From contig CAJTOL010000015.1 of the NCBI GenBank assembly GCA_910577645.1, positions 13,377 to 77,376 on the forward strand: a stretch of 64,000 nt of DNA, in the 5' to 3' direction. Position 1 is the stretch's first letter, and every line of letters starts with the position of its first letter. Source of the DNA: an uncultured Lachnospiraceae bacterium (GTDB lineage: Bacteria > Bacillota > Clostridia > Lachnospirales > Lachnospiraceae). The position numbers were made by a program, and so were the translations under genes. Below the pieces are notes generated by a model. That model did not search any database. It had not been told where the DNA came from and worked only from the letters and a program-made list of their open reading frames with translations. Positions 26,428-35,813 of this stretch are shown piece by piece.

Positions 26428-29001
26428 ATGAAACTTTTACGACCTGGTTTTATCGAATCTGTAAAGTATTTTTTGCTGACAATTGTCCTGACATTTTTAT
26501 ATATTTGTTTGTGTTTTCCCTCTGAATTTCAAGTGCATACCTTGAATACACAGGAAACTACTGTTTCAATAAAACCTTTGTCTCTTAGTATCCCTTTATC
26601 AAAAGGAAACGATATCGCTATTTCTAAAGTTTTGATAAATGAAAATGAAGTAAATTTGTCAGCTGTTCCTCCAGATGCTGTCTGGTCTTATTCTAAAGGG
26701 GCCCTCCGCCTGACGAATCCTCAGTCCACGCAAAGCCTCGACTACCAGGCACCGTCCATGGAAAAAATTTCCATTACTTTTTTTCAGAGTAATGCCAGTG
26801 GATTACTGCTTATGATTGTGAACGGAAAACCTGTAGATATTATTAACCTCTATTCCAACCGAGCAAAATCTTATACATGGTCATTTTTTCCAGAATCTTA
26901 TATAACCCCCTTTTCTTCGCCGATACTCTTAGCAATTTTATTTTACCTTATTGGAAACTCACTTGACTGTCTTCGAACTATTGCTCTTTCTTATAATAAT
27001 TTGACTTCTCAAAAGAGACATGTATTATTACATATCATTACATGGCTTGCTATTTGCTTTTGTATTTCCTATGTTCTTTATATTTTTAATATCGGGCTAT
27101 TTAGCAGCATTCGACAAGACATATACTTTTTCTTCTTTTGCAGTGGACTGCTATTTTTAGTCTTTGGTATATGTGTAAAAGGCATTTTTATTTCAAATGC
27201 TCAGTCACAATCACTTTTAATTAAGCCTAATACAATTAATTATATTGTCCTTTTCATAATCCCAGGCCTTGCTTTTCTTATAGTAGAACAAATGTCAGGA
27301 AATAGTGTCCGCGCTATGGATTATATATATTGGGGAAAAAATTACTTATTATATTTTTTTGTCATTTTAATTTTATCAATTCCTGCACGTTCACTAAAAA
27401 GAGTTACCGTAGTCTTTTTGGTTTTGTGTGGGCTTTATGGAATTGTAAACTATTTTATCATCCTTTTCCGTGGTTCTCCCCTTTGCCTTACGGATTTTTT
27501 ATCATGGAAAACCGCAATTAATGTATCAGCAAGCTATGACTACATATTGACACTCCCTGTAATAAAAGGGATTTATTTGCTGCTATTAATTATATTTTCT
27601 GTGGTTAATCTCTTTGCCTCAAATTCTGACTATGGTAATTACAGGCAGCATAACAACGATTTCGGAAAATATAGTGTTATCAGGTTGGTAATTGCATTTA
27701 TAATGACATCATTATTTTTAACTACCTCTTTCTTTAAAGTCCCTTTATCATATTGGGATTACCAGGAGGATTTACAAAACTATGGAACTCTCCTTTATTT
27801 TGTTGCAGAGGCAAAAGCTTCATATGTTTCAAAACCAGAAGGGTACTCGTTTGATAATTTAAATGATATAGCGCAAAAATATCCGGTTCCTGAAAGTACC
27901 AAACAAAACTTACCGAATATAATAGTTATTATGAATGAATCCTTTTCTGATTTAAGAGTTATATCAAATTTTGCAACTTCAGCACCATTTTTAACCAACT
28001 ATGAAAGCTTAAAAGGGAATGTGTTAAAAGGGGATGTATATGTTCCAGTTTTTGGCGGTCGAACCTGTAATTCAGAATTTGAATTCTTGACAGGCAATAC
28101 CATGGCACTATTGCCTAAGAACACAATACCATTCCAGCAGTATATAAAAGAAAACACTTTTTCACTCCCCGGTTTACTAAAAAGTCAAGGATATTATACT
28201 GTAGGGATACATCCTTATTTAGGGGATAGTTGGAAACGCAATGTGGTTTATCCGCTGCTGGGCTTTGACAAATTTCTTGATATTGAGAGTTTTAATTCAA
28301 ACGATATATCAAGAGGGAATTTTTTGAGTGACCGGGCATCATATGAAAAGATAATTGAAGTATTTGAAGATATTTCTGCACAGAAACAACCAGCGTTTAT
28401 TTTTAATGTAACAATGCAAAATCACGGTGGTTATAGATCCAATGCATTTTTGCCAGAAGATTTGGTTCGTATTACGGAAGTGCCTGGGGTGTATCCAGAA
28501 GCTGAAGAGTATCTTACTCTTATAAAAGAATCTGACAATGCGTTTGTTCCCCTTTTGGATTATTTCAAAAATTGTCAGGAGCCTGTTATTATTCTGTTTT
28601 TCGGCGATCATCAGCCTAAACTGGGAGATGGCTTTTATGATTATCTTTATCAGAAAAATTCCGAATCATCGCTAGAAAATGAAATACAAAGCAAATATAA
28701 AACTCCTTTTTTTATCTGGGCAAATTTTAAACTTTCCGATACGGGTTATACAGAGACCAGCCTAAATTTTTTATATTTGTTATTACTGAAAAACTCTGGA
28801 CTTTTAAATACTCCTTATACTGAGTTTTTAAACTGTTTATATAGCAGGTATCCTGTGATAACTCAGTATGGCGTCAAATCCCATTCATCAGATTCCTGGA
28901 TCGAATTAGATGTAGACTCTGACCTTATTTTAAAGGAATATAGTTACGTACAATATAATAATATGTTTGACAATAATAAAATCTTAGACTTCTATCAGTA
29001 A
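26428..29001 (+). CDS. LtaS-family phosphoglycerol transferase with N-terminal extracellular domain
   Basis: An 857-residue membrane enzyme. A helix at about 13-32 is followed by about 130 extracytoplasmic residues, several transmembrane helices (about 160-450), and an extracellular sulfatase-fold domain from about 490 (PNIIVIMNESFSDL). The predicted nucleophile is Thr546 in GGRTCNSEFEFLTG, with His666 (MQNHGGY) and Asp727-His728 (FGDHQP) as metal ligands. LtaS-family enzymes move glycerol phosphate from phosphatidylglycerol to an acceptor. GacH/SccH relatives decorate streptococcal rhamnose polysaccharides, so decoration of the exported glycan is the likely role here. The additional N-terminal ectodomain is unusual for LtaS. 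AAAAGGAG precedes the ATG. Confidence 0.88.
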   Translation: MKLLRPGFIESVKYFLLTIVLTFLYICLCFPSEFQVHTLNTQETTVSIKPLSLSIPLSKGNDIAISKVLINENEVNLSAVPPDAVWSYSKGALRLTNPQSTQSLDYQAPSMEKISITFFQSNASGLLLMIVNGKPVDIINLYSNRAKSYTWSFFPESYITPFSSPILLAILFYLIGNSLDCLRTIALSYNNLTSQKRHVLLHIITWLAICFCISYVLYIFNIGLFSSIRQDIYFFFFCSGLLFLVFGICVKGIFISNAQSQSLLIKPNTINYIVLFIIPGLAFLIVEQMSGNSVRAMDYIYWGKNYLLYFFVILILSIPARSLKRVTVVFLVLCGLYGIVNYFIILFRGSPLCLTDFLSWKTAINVSASYDYILTLPVIKGIYLLLLIIFSVVNLFASNSDYGNYRQHNNDFGKYSVIRLVIAFIMTSLFLTTSFFKVPLSYWDYQEDLQNYGTLLYFVAEAKASYVSKPEGYSFDNLNDIAQKYPVPESTKQNLPNIIVIMNESFSDLRVISNFATSAPFLTNYESLKGNVLKGDVYVPVFGGRTCNSEFEFLTGNTMALLPKNTIPFQQYIKENTFSLPGLLKSQGYYTVGIHPYLGDSWKRNVVYPLLGFDKFLDIESFNSNDISRGNFLSDRASYEKIIEVFEDISAQKQPAFIFNVTMQNHGGYRSNAFLPEDLVRITEVPGVYPEAEEYLTLIKESDNAFVPLLDYFKNCQEPVIILFFGDHQPKLGDGFYDYLYQKNSESSLENEIQSKYKTPFFIWANFKLSDTGYTETSLNFLYLLLLKNSGLLNTPYTEFLNCLYSRYPVITQYGVKSHSSDSWIELDVDSDLILKEYSYVQYNNMFDNNKILDFYQ

Positions 29002-29036
29002 CTATTTATAGAACCGCAATATTTATTCATTTTTTA

Positions 29037-29071
29037 TCATCAGCACCCATGCTTTTAATGGGTACTGATGA
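29037..29071. repeat. Hairpin between convergent operons
   Basis: Inverted repeat TCATCAG-x-ACCCAT / ATGGGT-x-CTGATGA with one mismatch and a seven-base loop. It lies between the converging ends of 26428-29001 and 30274-29099. It lacks a clear U-tract on either strand, so a terminator role is only probable. Confidence 0.5.
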
Positions 29072-29098
29072 TGGAAATGTTCTATATTTTCTCTCCGT

Positions 29099-30274
29099 TT
29101 ACCTTCTCTCCCTTCTCCATCCCCACAAAAAACACAGCATAACGCCTCCTGCAAAAAGGGTTACTATCTGTACCCTATAAGTAAAGTAACCATGTATCCA
29201 AGAGTGATTTGCCAGTATAAAGTACCATACATAAGGTATGCAGGCAATCAGCATTAAAGGCAATAATGCCAGAGCCTTTTTCCCGGTCTTCCAAATCATA
29301 ATAAATAAAACAATTATCAGCAACGCTAATACTGGGAAAAGCACCTTAATCCCATCACTTCCCATTATATAAAAAATATTTTTTCCTATCGTTAGAATTC
29401 TGTTTACTTGATATTCCCGATTATCCTCCACGCGAAACAATATCGCTTTATATGCATCCGCAAAAATGTTTTCTTTAAGAAAAAGAGTTGCACAGAACCA
29501 TTTTAAAATCCAGGTAATCCCATAGCCCAGTCCCCAGCAGAAAGATAATTGAAATACATCAAGTACGTGGGTCTTCCATAATCCCGCATTAGCTTTGATT
29601 TTTTCAGAAATATAAATGATCAAAGGAATTCCTAATGTAATTAGGGGAGCCGTCAGAAAATCTACAAAATTTACAACTGACCCGACAATGGCAAAGGGGA
29701 CTGCCAGATGCAATTCTTCCGCGCTGACCTTATCCAGCTTATTCAAAAGCCAAACGCTGGATATCATCATAATATTAAAGCAGGAAGAAAATTGCAGACT
29801 TTCGGGTACAACAGTAAAACGTACCATTACAGTTGATGCTACAAAAGCAATACTTACTCCCCAGCCCGAGTGCTTCAACAGCAAGCCAAAGAGTATGGCC
29901 AACAGCATCGTAGACAGAAAATATCCCAGAAATCGAATTTGAAAATAGTCAAAAATCAAAAGCAGAGGCCGCAAAAAAACTAAATAACCATGCCAATAGC
30001 GGGCATAGCCAGGAACCATAGCGGAAATCAAAGGATTTTCTGCTCCCGGCTGAGTAATCTGAAGCATAACTTCATCTGTTAAATTATCCATTTTCGCACT
30101 GCTGCTGTCAAAAAAGATATTTGGATAATATCCAACTTTATTTATATATCCTATTGCCTCGTCACGATGAACTTGTATCCCTTTATCTGGAATCAGAAAT
30201 ATGAGCATTAACAATACCGTGTATAAACACACCATTAAAAAAATACATTTGAGGCATTTCAAATACTCTCTCAT
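29099..30274 (-). CDS. Polytopic membrane protein, probable GT-C partner of GtrB-like enzyme
   Basis: A 391-residue protein with about nine hydrophobic segments and a charged extracellular loop after the first helix (IPDKGIQVHRDEAIGYINKV). It is not a recognised transporter. Its start overlaps the end of the GtrB-like gene by four bases, which strongly links the two. In GtrB systems a polyprenyl-phosphate sugar made inside is flipped and then transferred by a polytopic GT-C enzyme outside. The acidic residues in the first loop (HRDE) could serve as catalytic base, as in GT-C enzymes. I do not recognise the family with certainty, so the function is inferred from context. Confidence 0.6.
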   Translation of the reverse strand: MREYLKCLKCIFLMVCLYTVLLMLIFLIPDKGIQVHRDEAIGYINKVGYYPNIFFDSSSAKMDNLTDEVMLQITQPGAENPLISAMVPGYARYWHGYLVFLRPLLLIFDYFQIRFLGYFLSTMLLAILFGLLLKHSGWGVSIAFVASTVMVRFTVVPESLQFSSCFNIMMISSVWLLNKLDKVSAEELHLAVPFAIVGSVVNFVDFLTAPLITLGIPLIIYISEKIKANAGLWKTHVLDVFQLSFCWGLGYGITWILKWFCATLFLKENIFADAYKAILFRVEDNREYQVNRILTIGKNIFYIMGSDGIKVLFPVLALLIIVLFIMIWKTGKKALALLPLMLIACIPYVWYFILANHSWIHGYFTYRVQIVTLFAGGVMLCFLWGWRRERR

Positions 30275-31203
30275 TTTTTAATTTCCTCCTTCTTAATCTG
30301 TAACAACCTAAACTCAAATGCTTGCCGATCTTTTTCAACAATCGTTGATAAAATCAATCCAGAGAAGAAAGAAATAATGGCAGCAAGCGCCGTAAAGCCA
30401 CTCACAATTAATGTAGGAAAGTTTGGCACTAATCCCGTTTCCAGATATGTTATAAAAACTGGTACAAAAAAGATAAAGGCAATTAATGCCAATACTGCTG
30501 ATAATCCGCCAAAACAGGCAAATGGCCTGTAGTTCTTATAAAGCCTTCCTATAGTGCAAATCACCTTTGTTCCATCTGTAAACGTATTTAATTTTGATTC
30601 GCTCCCTTCCGGCCGATCTCTATAAGCAATTACAATATTTTCAATGCTCATATTCCGCTCTACTGCATGAATCGTCATTTCTGTTTCAATCTCAAAGCCT
30701 TGAGAAAGCACAGGAAAGCTTTTGACAAACTGGTAGGACATGGCACGGCATCCTGTCATAATATCCTTAATATCTGTTTGAAACAAAGAGTTGATTATTT
30801 TCCTGACAAGGGTATTCCCGAAATTATGGAATGCCCGTTTATTTTCTTTAAAATAAGTAGATGTCAATCTGTCGCCTATCACCATGTCTATATTTCGTGC
30901 CAAAACTGCGTTTACCATCTCTGATCCGCTTTCTGCCGGATACGTGTCATCTCCATCTACTAAAATATAGCAATGCGCGTCTATTTCCCGAAACATTCTG
31001 CGAATTACATTGCCTTTTCCTTGTTTCGGTTCATATCCAATAATCGCCCCTCTTTGTTCAGCAAAATTTACTGTGTTATCGGTAGAATTATTGTCATACA
31101 CATAAATCTTGGCCTCCGGCAAACTGCTTTTCCAGTCTGCAATAACTTTTTGGATGGTTTTCTCTTCATTATAGCAGGGGATTAATACTGCAATTTTATC
31201 CAT
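30271..31203 (-). CDS. Polyprenyl-phosphate glycosyltransferase (GtrB/DPM1-like GT2)
   Basis: A 310-residue GT2 enzyme. The catalytic domain (residues 1-215) has VLIPCYNEEKTIQKVI, an NNSTD segment and the VDGDDTYP metal site near 78. Two long hydrophobic helices at about 228-252 and 265-290 anchor the C-terminus. This layout is typical of GtrB/DPM1 enzymes, which charge undecaprenyl phosphate with a single sugar for later transfer outside the cell. No GtrA-type flippase is present beside it. The pair with 29099 forms a separate minus-strand operon between two large plus-strand operons and probably adds a side-branch sugar. TATAAT upstream (31248-31253 region, minus) is a plausible -10. Confidence 0.88.
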   Translation of the reverse strand: MDKIAVLIPCYNEEKTIQKVIADWKSSLPEAKIYVYDNNSTDNTVNFAEQRGAIIGYEPKQGKGNVIRRMFREIDAHCYILVDGDDTYPAESGSEMVNAVLARNIDMVIGDRLTSTYFKENKRAFHNFGNTLVRKIINSLFQTDIKDIMTGCRAMSYQFVKSFPVLSQGFEIETEMTIHAVERNMSIENIVIAYRDRPEGSESKLNTFTDGTKVICTIGRLYKNYRPFACFGGLSAVLALIAFIFFVPVFITYLETGLVPNFPTLIVSGFTALAAIISFFSGLILSTIVEKDRQAFEFRLLQIKKEEIKK

Positions 31204-31287
31204 ACGGTTTTAAACTCCCATAGCTTTTTAGGTACTTAATTTTTATTATATCGGATACCTGCCAAAAAATCCATAGCTAAACATACA

Positions 31288-31307
31288 CATAAGAACAATT
31301 ATAGGAA
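31288..31307 (+). promoter_or_regulatory. Conserved 20-nt operon-leader element, copy 3
   Basis: Reads CATAAGAACAATTATAGGAA, 46 bases before the ATG at 31354. It differs from copy 1 only at the first base. The divergent gene at 31203 has no copy in its own orientation. Confidence 0.6.
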
Positions 31308-31353
31308 TAAGCCTTAAAAGCGACAAAATCTTTCTATATTTAAGAGGTTAAAA

Positions 31354-33651
31354 ATGAGTTTGAATCAAGGAATTGATATCATCATTCCCATCTATAATGC
31401 GTTTGATGATTTGACTAAATGCATAGAAAGTATTTTAAGACATACCAATCTATCTCAAAATGGATTGATTCTCATTAATGATGCCAGTCCAGATGAGCGA
31501 ATAGCCTCTTATTTAGACTCGCTGTCTGCAGAAAATATAACGGTAATTCATAACAAGAAAAACCTTGGCTTTTCTGGAAATATCAATAAAGGCATTGAGC
31601 TTTCAAACAGAGATGTTCTTTTATTAAATTCTGATACTCTGGTAACTGTGAACTGGTTAGAAAAAATACAATTTTGCGCTTACAGTGATCCTTCGATTGG
31701 AACGGTGACGCCATTATCCAATAATGCGACTTTATGCTCCGTTCCTGTTTTTTGCCACGAAAATTCTCTTCCGGAAGGATTTTCGTTGGATGACTATGCA
31801 GCTTTAATTGAAAATGTCAGTCTACGTAAATATCCCTTGCTTCCTGTTGCCAATGGATTTTGTATGTTTATTAAACGTTGTGTTATAGAAGATATTGGAC
31901 TTTTTGACTCTGAAACCTTTGGACGGGGATATGGGGAAGAAAATGACTTTTGTTATCGGGCAGAGCAGGCAGGTTACCGGCATGTTATGTGTGATGATAC
32001 TTATATCTACCATAGCGGTACTGGCTCTTTTGTTAGTGACGAGAAGAGAAAATATTTAGAAGCGCATGAAAGAATCCTAGACAAACGATTTCCTGCACAA
32101 ATGCAAGCTGTTCGGGTTCATTGCCGGGATAATCCCAATAGGGATATTTTTAAAAATATCAATTTAGCTGTAGCTTTAGAAAATGGAAGGAAAAATATTT
32201 TATATCTGGTTCAGGCTGATTTTCGAGATGATGGCATGGATAACGTCGGAGGAACCCAGCTTCATGTAAAAGACCTGTGCAGAGGACTATGCAACGAGTT
32301 TAATATATTTGTTGCAGCAAGAAACTCTAATTACCTGAATCTGACTGTTTATATTGATAGCAATGAATTCTTCTTTCAGTTTTATATTGGAGACCCCAAC
32401 GGCTTTCCGCAATTTCGTAATGCAGAATTTAAAGAATTATATGGGAAAATATTAGATGGCTTTTGTATTGACTTGGTGCATATCCATCATACTTTAGATC
32501 TATCCTTAGAGCTTTTCTATCAGGCGAAAAAGAGGCGGATTCCAATAGTCTTTACTTTTCATGACTATTATTATGTTTGTCCAACAATTAAACTACTCAA
32601 TCATAACAATCAATTTTGCACTGATATTTGCACAGAATCTATATGTAAAGATTGCCTGAAAAAACGTGAGGGAATTTATCCTGATATTGATTTTTTGAAA
32701 ATTTGGAGAAGGGAACACTTACAGGTGTTGGAAATGGCAGATTTGCTTATTACGCCATCCAACTCTGCAAAAAAAATCCTAGGACATTATTTTCCTTCTC
32801 TGGAATCTAAAATACAAGTTATTGAGCATGGTTCAAATCCATTTCCTGTAACAGCCTCTGGTAAAGTGACAAAAGTTTCTTTTTCTTCCTTCCATGTTGC
32901 TTTTGTAGGGGGGATTAGTGACGCAAAAGGCAGCTATTGCGCCAGTCAGCTTGTTAAAAATAGTCCCCATACAATAAAATGGCATCTCTTTGGGATTTAT
33001 GGTCACAATGACCTTTCTGTAATAGAGCGCGCCAATTTTATTAAAACAGGAAAATATAGCCGTGAAGAGCTGCCGGAACTATTAAATAAATATAAGATTG
33101 ACTTGATTTGCATTCTTCCAATATGGCCGGAAACATTTTGTTATACCATATCAGAAGCGATTTTATATGGAATCCCGGTTATTGCTACCGATATAGGAGC
33201 TCTTGGGGAACGTATACGAAAAATGGACTGCGGGTGGCTTGTTCCGTATACCGCTACTTATAAAGAAGTTTTAGATATTATTAATCGAATTAAGGATAGA
33301 GGAGAAGAGTATCAGGCAAAAAAAAGAAATGCCTTGTCAGCTACTATCCGTACTGTAGAGGAAATGTGCAATGACTATAGATATTTATATCAGGTAGCTG
33401 ATACCTCAGGCAAGGACATAAAACTATCCCAAAAGGCATATAAAGAGTTTTCAAAAGATTATTTATTCGGGAGTGGGAAAGGCAATAGTAGGGATCCTAT
33501 ACTCCAACGATTAAATGACACAGAGCAACGGCTTTGGAATATTGAGCATTCTTCCACATACCGTATCACTCAAGTTCTTATGAGAATAGGAATACCTTTT
33601 AAAAAACAGTTAAAAGCCTTGCTTTTTAGAATATATAAGGCAATCCATTAA
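31354..33651 (+). CDS. Fused GT2-GT4 glycosyltransferase
   Basis: A 765-residue protein. The GT2 domain (residues 5-270) has IDIIIPIYNAFDDL, NDASPD near 45, LLNSDT near 91 and a GEENDFCYRA acidic motif with a following Tyr-His pair. The GT4 domain (from about 285) has an early GGTQLHVKDLC loop, the HIHHT segment, a cluster of Cys residues (about 410-435, CTDICTESICKDCLKK) and the donor-site PIWPETFCYTISEAILYGIP. It ends IEHSSTYRITQVLMRI plus a basic tail. It leads the rightward operon D and is paralogous to 38398, where the GT2 motifs are degraded. It should add two sugars to a lipid-linked glycan. Confidence 0.88.
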   Translation: MSLNQGIDIIIPIYNAFDDLTKCIESILRHTNLSQNGLILINDASPDERIASYLDSLSAENITVIHNKKNLGFSGNINKGIELSNRDVLLLNSDTLVTVNWLEKIQFCAYSDPSIGTVTPLSNNATLCSVPVFCHENSLPEGFSLDDYAALIENVSLRKYPLLPVANGFCMFIKRCVIEDIGLFDSETFGRGYGEENDFCYRAEQAGYRHVMCDDTYIYHSGTGSFVSDEKRKYLEAHERILDKRFPAQMQAVRVHCRDNPNRDIFKNINLAVALENGRKNILYLVQADFRDDGMDNVGGTQLHVKDLCRGLCNEFNIFVAARNSNYLNLTVYIDSNEFFFQFYIGDPNGFPQFRNAEFKELYGKILDGFCIDLVHIHHTLDLSLELFYQAKKRRIPIVFTFHDYYYVCPTIKLLNHNNQFCTDICTESICKDCLKKREGIYPDIDFLKIWRREHLQVLEMADLLITPSNSAKKILGHYFPSLESKIQVIEHGSNPFPVTASGKVTKVSFSSFHVAFVGGISDAKGSYCASQLVKNSPHTIKWHLFGIYGHNDLSVIERANFIKTGKYSREELPELLNKYKIDLICILPIWPETFCYTISEAILYGIPVIATDIGALGERIRKMDCGWLVPYTATYKEVLDIINRIKDRGEEYQAKKRNALSATIRTVEEMCNDYRYLYQVADTSGKDIKLSQKAYKEFSKDYLFGSGKGNSRDPILQRLNDTEQRLWNIEHSSTYRITQVLMRIGIPFKKQLKALLFRIYKAIH

Positions 33652-33696
33652 TGGACGAATGCAAAAACAATAAGAATATAAAAAGGAAGTTGTGTA

Positions 33697-34488
33697 ATGC
33701 TTGTTTTTTTCAAAAATCTGGCTAAAGAAAGACTTGTAATATGGAATTTGGCAAAAAATGATTGCACTGCCAGGTTTGCCTCTTCTGGACTTGGCGTAAT
33801 TTGGTCCTTTTTAACACCATTAATGACTATCTTGGTATTTTGGTTTGTTTTTCAAGTAGGATTTAAGAATGCCCCCATTCAGAATGTTCCCTTTATGGTA
33901 TGGTATATCCCTGCTTTTCTCAGCTGGAACTATTTTTCTGAGACATTAATCCAAGTTACCAGCAGCTTAAGGGAATATAAATATTTAGTTACCAAAGTTA
34001 ATTTCGAGGTTTCCATTATTCCTCTGATTAAGGTAATCTCTTATGCATTTATTCATTTTGCATTTATTTTCTTTATTATATTTATTAACTTGCTTTATGG
34101 CCAAAAGATAACTTTATATTACTTTCAGAGTTTATACTACTTTTTTTGTATGATCATGTTGTTAAGTTCTTTGGGATGGCTTTTATCTTCTGTTGCAGCT
34201 TTTATTCCGGACGTTGTCAATGTAATTGGAATTGTCATACAAATTGGTTTTTGGGCAACCCCCATTTTTTGGGAGCCGTCAACTATGAATCCTATAGTTC
34301 AAAGCATTTTAAAGCTTAATCCAATGTTTTATATATGCCAGGGCTATAGAGAAAGCTTTATCTATCAAGTAGCTTTCTGGGAACGTCCTTTTCAAACAAC
34401 ATATTTTTGGATATTCGTGTTGGTAATCTTGATTCTGGGCGTTAAAAGTTTTACAAAATTAAGACCTCAATTCGATGATGTTCTTTAA
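33697..34488 (+). CDS. ABC polysaccharide permease (Wzm/TagG type)
   Basis: A 263-residue permease of normal family length with six hydrophobic segments and the ABC-2 glycan-exporter core (LGVIWSFLTPLMTILVFW near residue 28). Unlike the permeases at 13107 and 14839 it has no extracellular N-terminal domain. AAAGGAAG precedes the ATG. Its stop lies 20 bases before the true start of the ATPase. With that Wzt-type ATPase it should export the glycan made by the enzymes of operon D. Confidence 0.92.
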   Translation: MLVFFKNLAKERLVIWNLAKNDCTARFASSGLGVIWSFLTPLMTILVFWFVFQVGFKNAPIQNVPFMVWYIPAFLSWNYFSETLIQVTSSLREYKYLVTKVNFEVSIIPLIKVISYAFIHFAFIFFIIFINLLYGQKITLYYFQSLYYFFCMIMLLSSLGWLLSSVAAFIPDVVNVIGIVIQIGFWATPIFWEPSTMNPIVQSILKLNPMFYICQGYRESFIYQVAFWERPFQTTYFWIFVLVILILGVKSFTKLRPQFDDVL

Positions 34489-34510
34489 TTACTTTAGGGA
34501 GGTATTAATT

Positions 34511-35797
34511 GTGAATCAAGAAGTTTCTATAGTCGTCAACAACGTTGGAAAAATTTATAATCTTTACGAAAAAGCCTCTGATCGTTTACGAGAGATCATA
34601 CCATTTTCCAGAAAAACTTATCACAAGGAGTATTCTGCGTTGGAGGGAGTTTCATTTGAGGTAAAAGCAGGAGAAACTTTTGGAATAATCGGCTCCAATG
34701 GAGCAGGTAAATCTACCTTATTAAAATTGATTACCGGTGTTGCAAAGCCTACTGGTGGAAGCATACAGGTTTTAGGAAAGGTCTCGGCATTGCTGGAGCT
34801 GGGGGCTGGGTTCAATATGGACTATACCGGGATACAAAATATTTATCTTAATGGTACTATGATGGGATACAAAAGGTGTGAAATGGAGCCTAAAGTAAAA
34901 CAGGTTATGGCTTTCGCTGATATTGGTGATTTTATATATCAGCCTGTAAAAACTTATTCCAGCGGAATGTTTGCACGTCTGGCTTTTGCCGTAGCTATTA
35001 ATGTAGAACCAGACATTTTGATTGTAGACGAAGCCCTAAGTGTTGGAGATGTGTTTTTCCAAAATAAATGTTATAGAAAATTTGAAGAATTACGTGAAAA
35101 AGGGACTACAGTTATTTTCGTCTCACATGATATAGCCAGTGTGAAGCAGATGTGTACCCGGGTTTTATGGTTAGACCAAGGGAGGCAAAAAATGCTGGGA
35201 GAAAGCGTAGAAGTATGCAACGCTTATTCAAATAGTATAAAAGACAAAGGCTTCTTTGTAAATAAAGAGGCAACAGCTATGTATCAGCGAAAAGATATTA
35301 GGAAAATCTATTATCCGCCATTAAGCTATTCTAAGGAAAGCCTTTTAAATGATAGTGTAATCATTAAATGCGCTTTTTTTAAAGACCTGCAAGATAGTAT
35401 AGTAACAGAGTTAGAATGTGGTAAAACTTATACATTTGTACAAGTATTTGAAAGCCATAGGCGTATTGAAAAGTGTATTTCCGGTTTTGTAATGGAAACT
35501 CCGAAAGGATTATGGGTCATTAATTGTAATAGCTCTATATATGGAAAAAAGACTCCCTTTTCTGTTTCCGCAAGTTCAATAACATGTGTTGAATTCACGT
35601 TTACTCTTCCCCATATTTTGAAAGGCAATTACATTGTGGGAACAGCTGTTTCAGAAGGAGAAATAGAAAATTTTACAGTTCTAACTTGGCTGTATCAAGT
35701 AATGAATATTACCATTATAAATCAATGGGCAAATAGCGCTGTTATAGATATTGATCCAAAGATTGAGATTCTAACTGTTAATGAGTCTGAAAAATAG
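34511..35797 (+). CDS. Wzt-type ABC ATPase with C-terminal glycan-recognition domain
   Basis: A 428-residue protein when started at GTG 34511, which has GGGAGG eight bases upstream; the longer frame from 34475 overlaps the permease and is less likely. The ATPase occupies 1-240: Walker A GSNGAGKST at 61-69, signature TYSSGMFARLAFA, Walker B ILIVDEALSVGD. Residues 260-428 form a beta-rich domain (CGKTYTFVQVFESHRRIEKC) at the position of the Wzt carbohydrate-binding domain, which in E. coli O8/O9a recognises a capped chain end before export. This is the only one of the four ATPases here with such a domain, and a methyltransferase gene follows at once. Confidence 0.92.
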   Translation: MNQEVSIVVNNVGKIYNLYEKASDRLREIIPFSRKTYHKEYSALEGVSFEVKAGETFGIIGSNGAGKSTLLKLITGVAKPTGGSIQVLGKVSALLELGAGFNMDYTGIQNIYLNGTMMGYKRCEMEPKVKQVMAFADIGDFIYQPVKTYSSGMFARLAFAVAINVEPDILIVDEALSVGDVFFQNKCYRKFEELREKGTTVIFVSHDIASVKQMCTRVLWLDQGRQKMLGESVEVCNAYSNSIKDKGFFVNKEATAMYQRKDIRKIYYPPLSYSKESLLNDSVIIKCAFFKDLQDSIVTELECGKTYTFVQVFESHRRIEKCISGFVMETPKGLWVINCNSSIYGKKTPFSVSASSITCVEFTFTLPHILKGNYIVGTAVSEGEIENFTVLTWLYQVMNITIINQWANSAVIDIDPKIEILTVNESEK

Positions 35798-35813
35798 AAA
35801 GGAATCTACCATT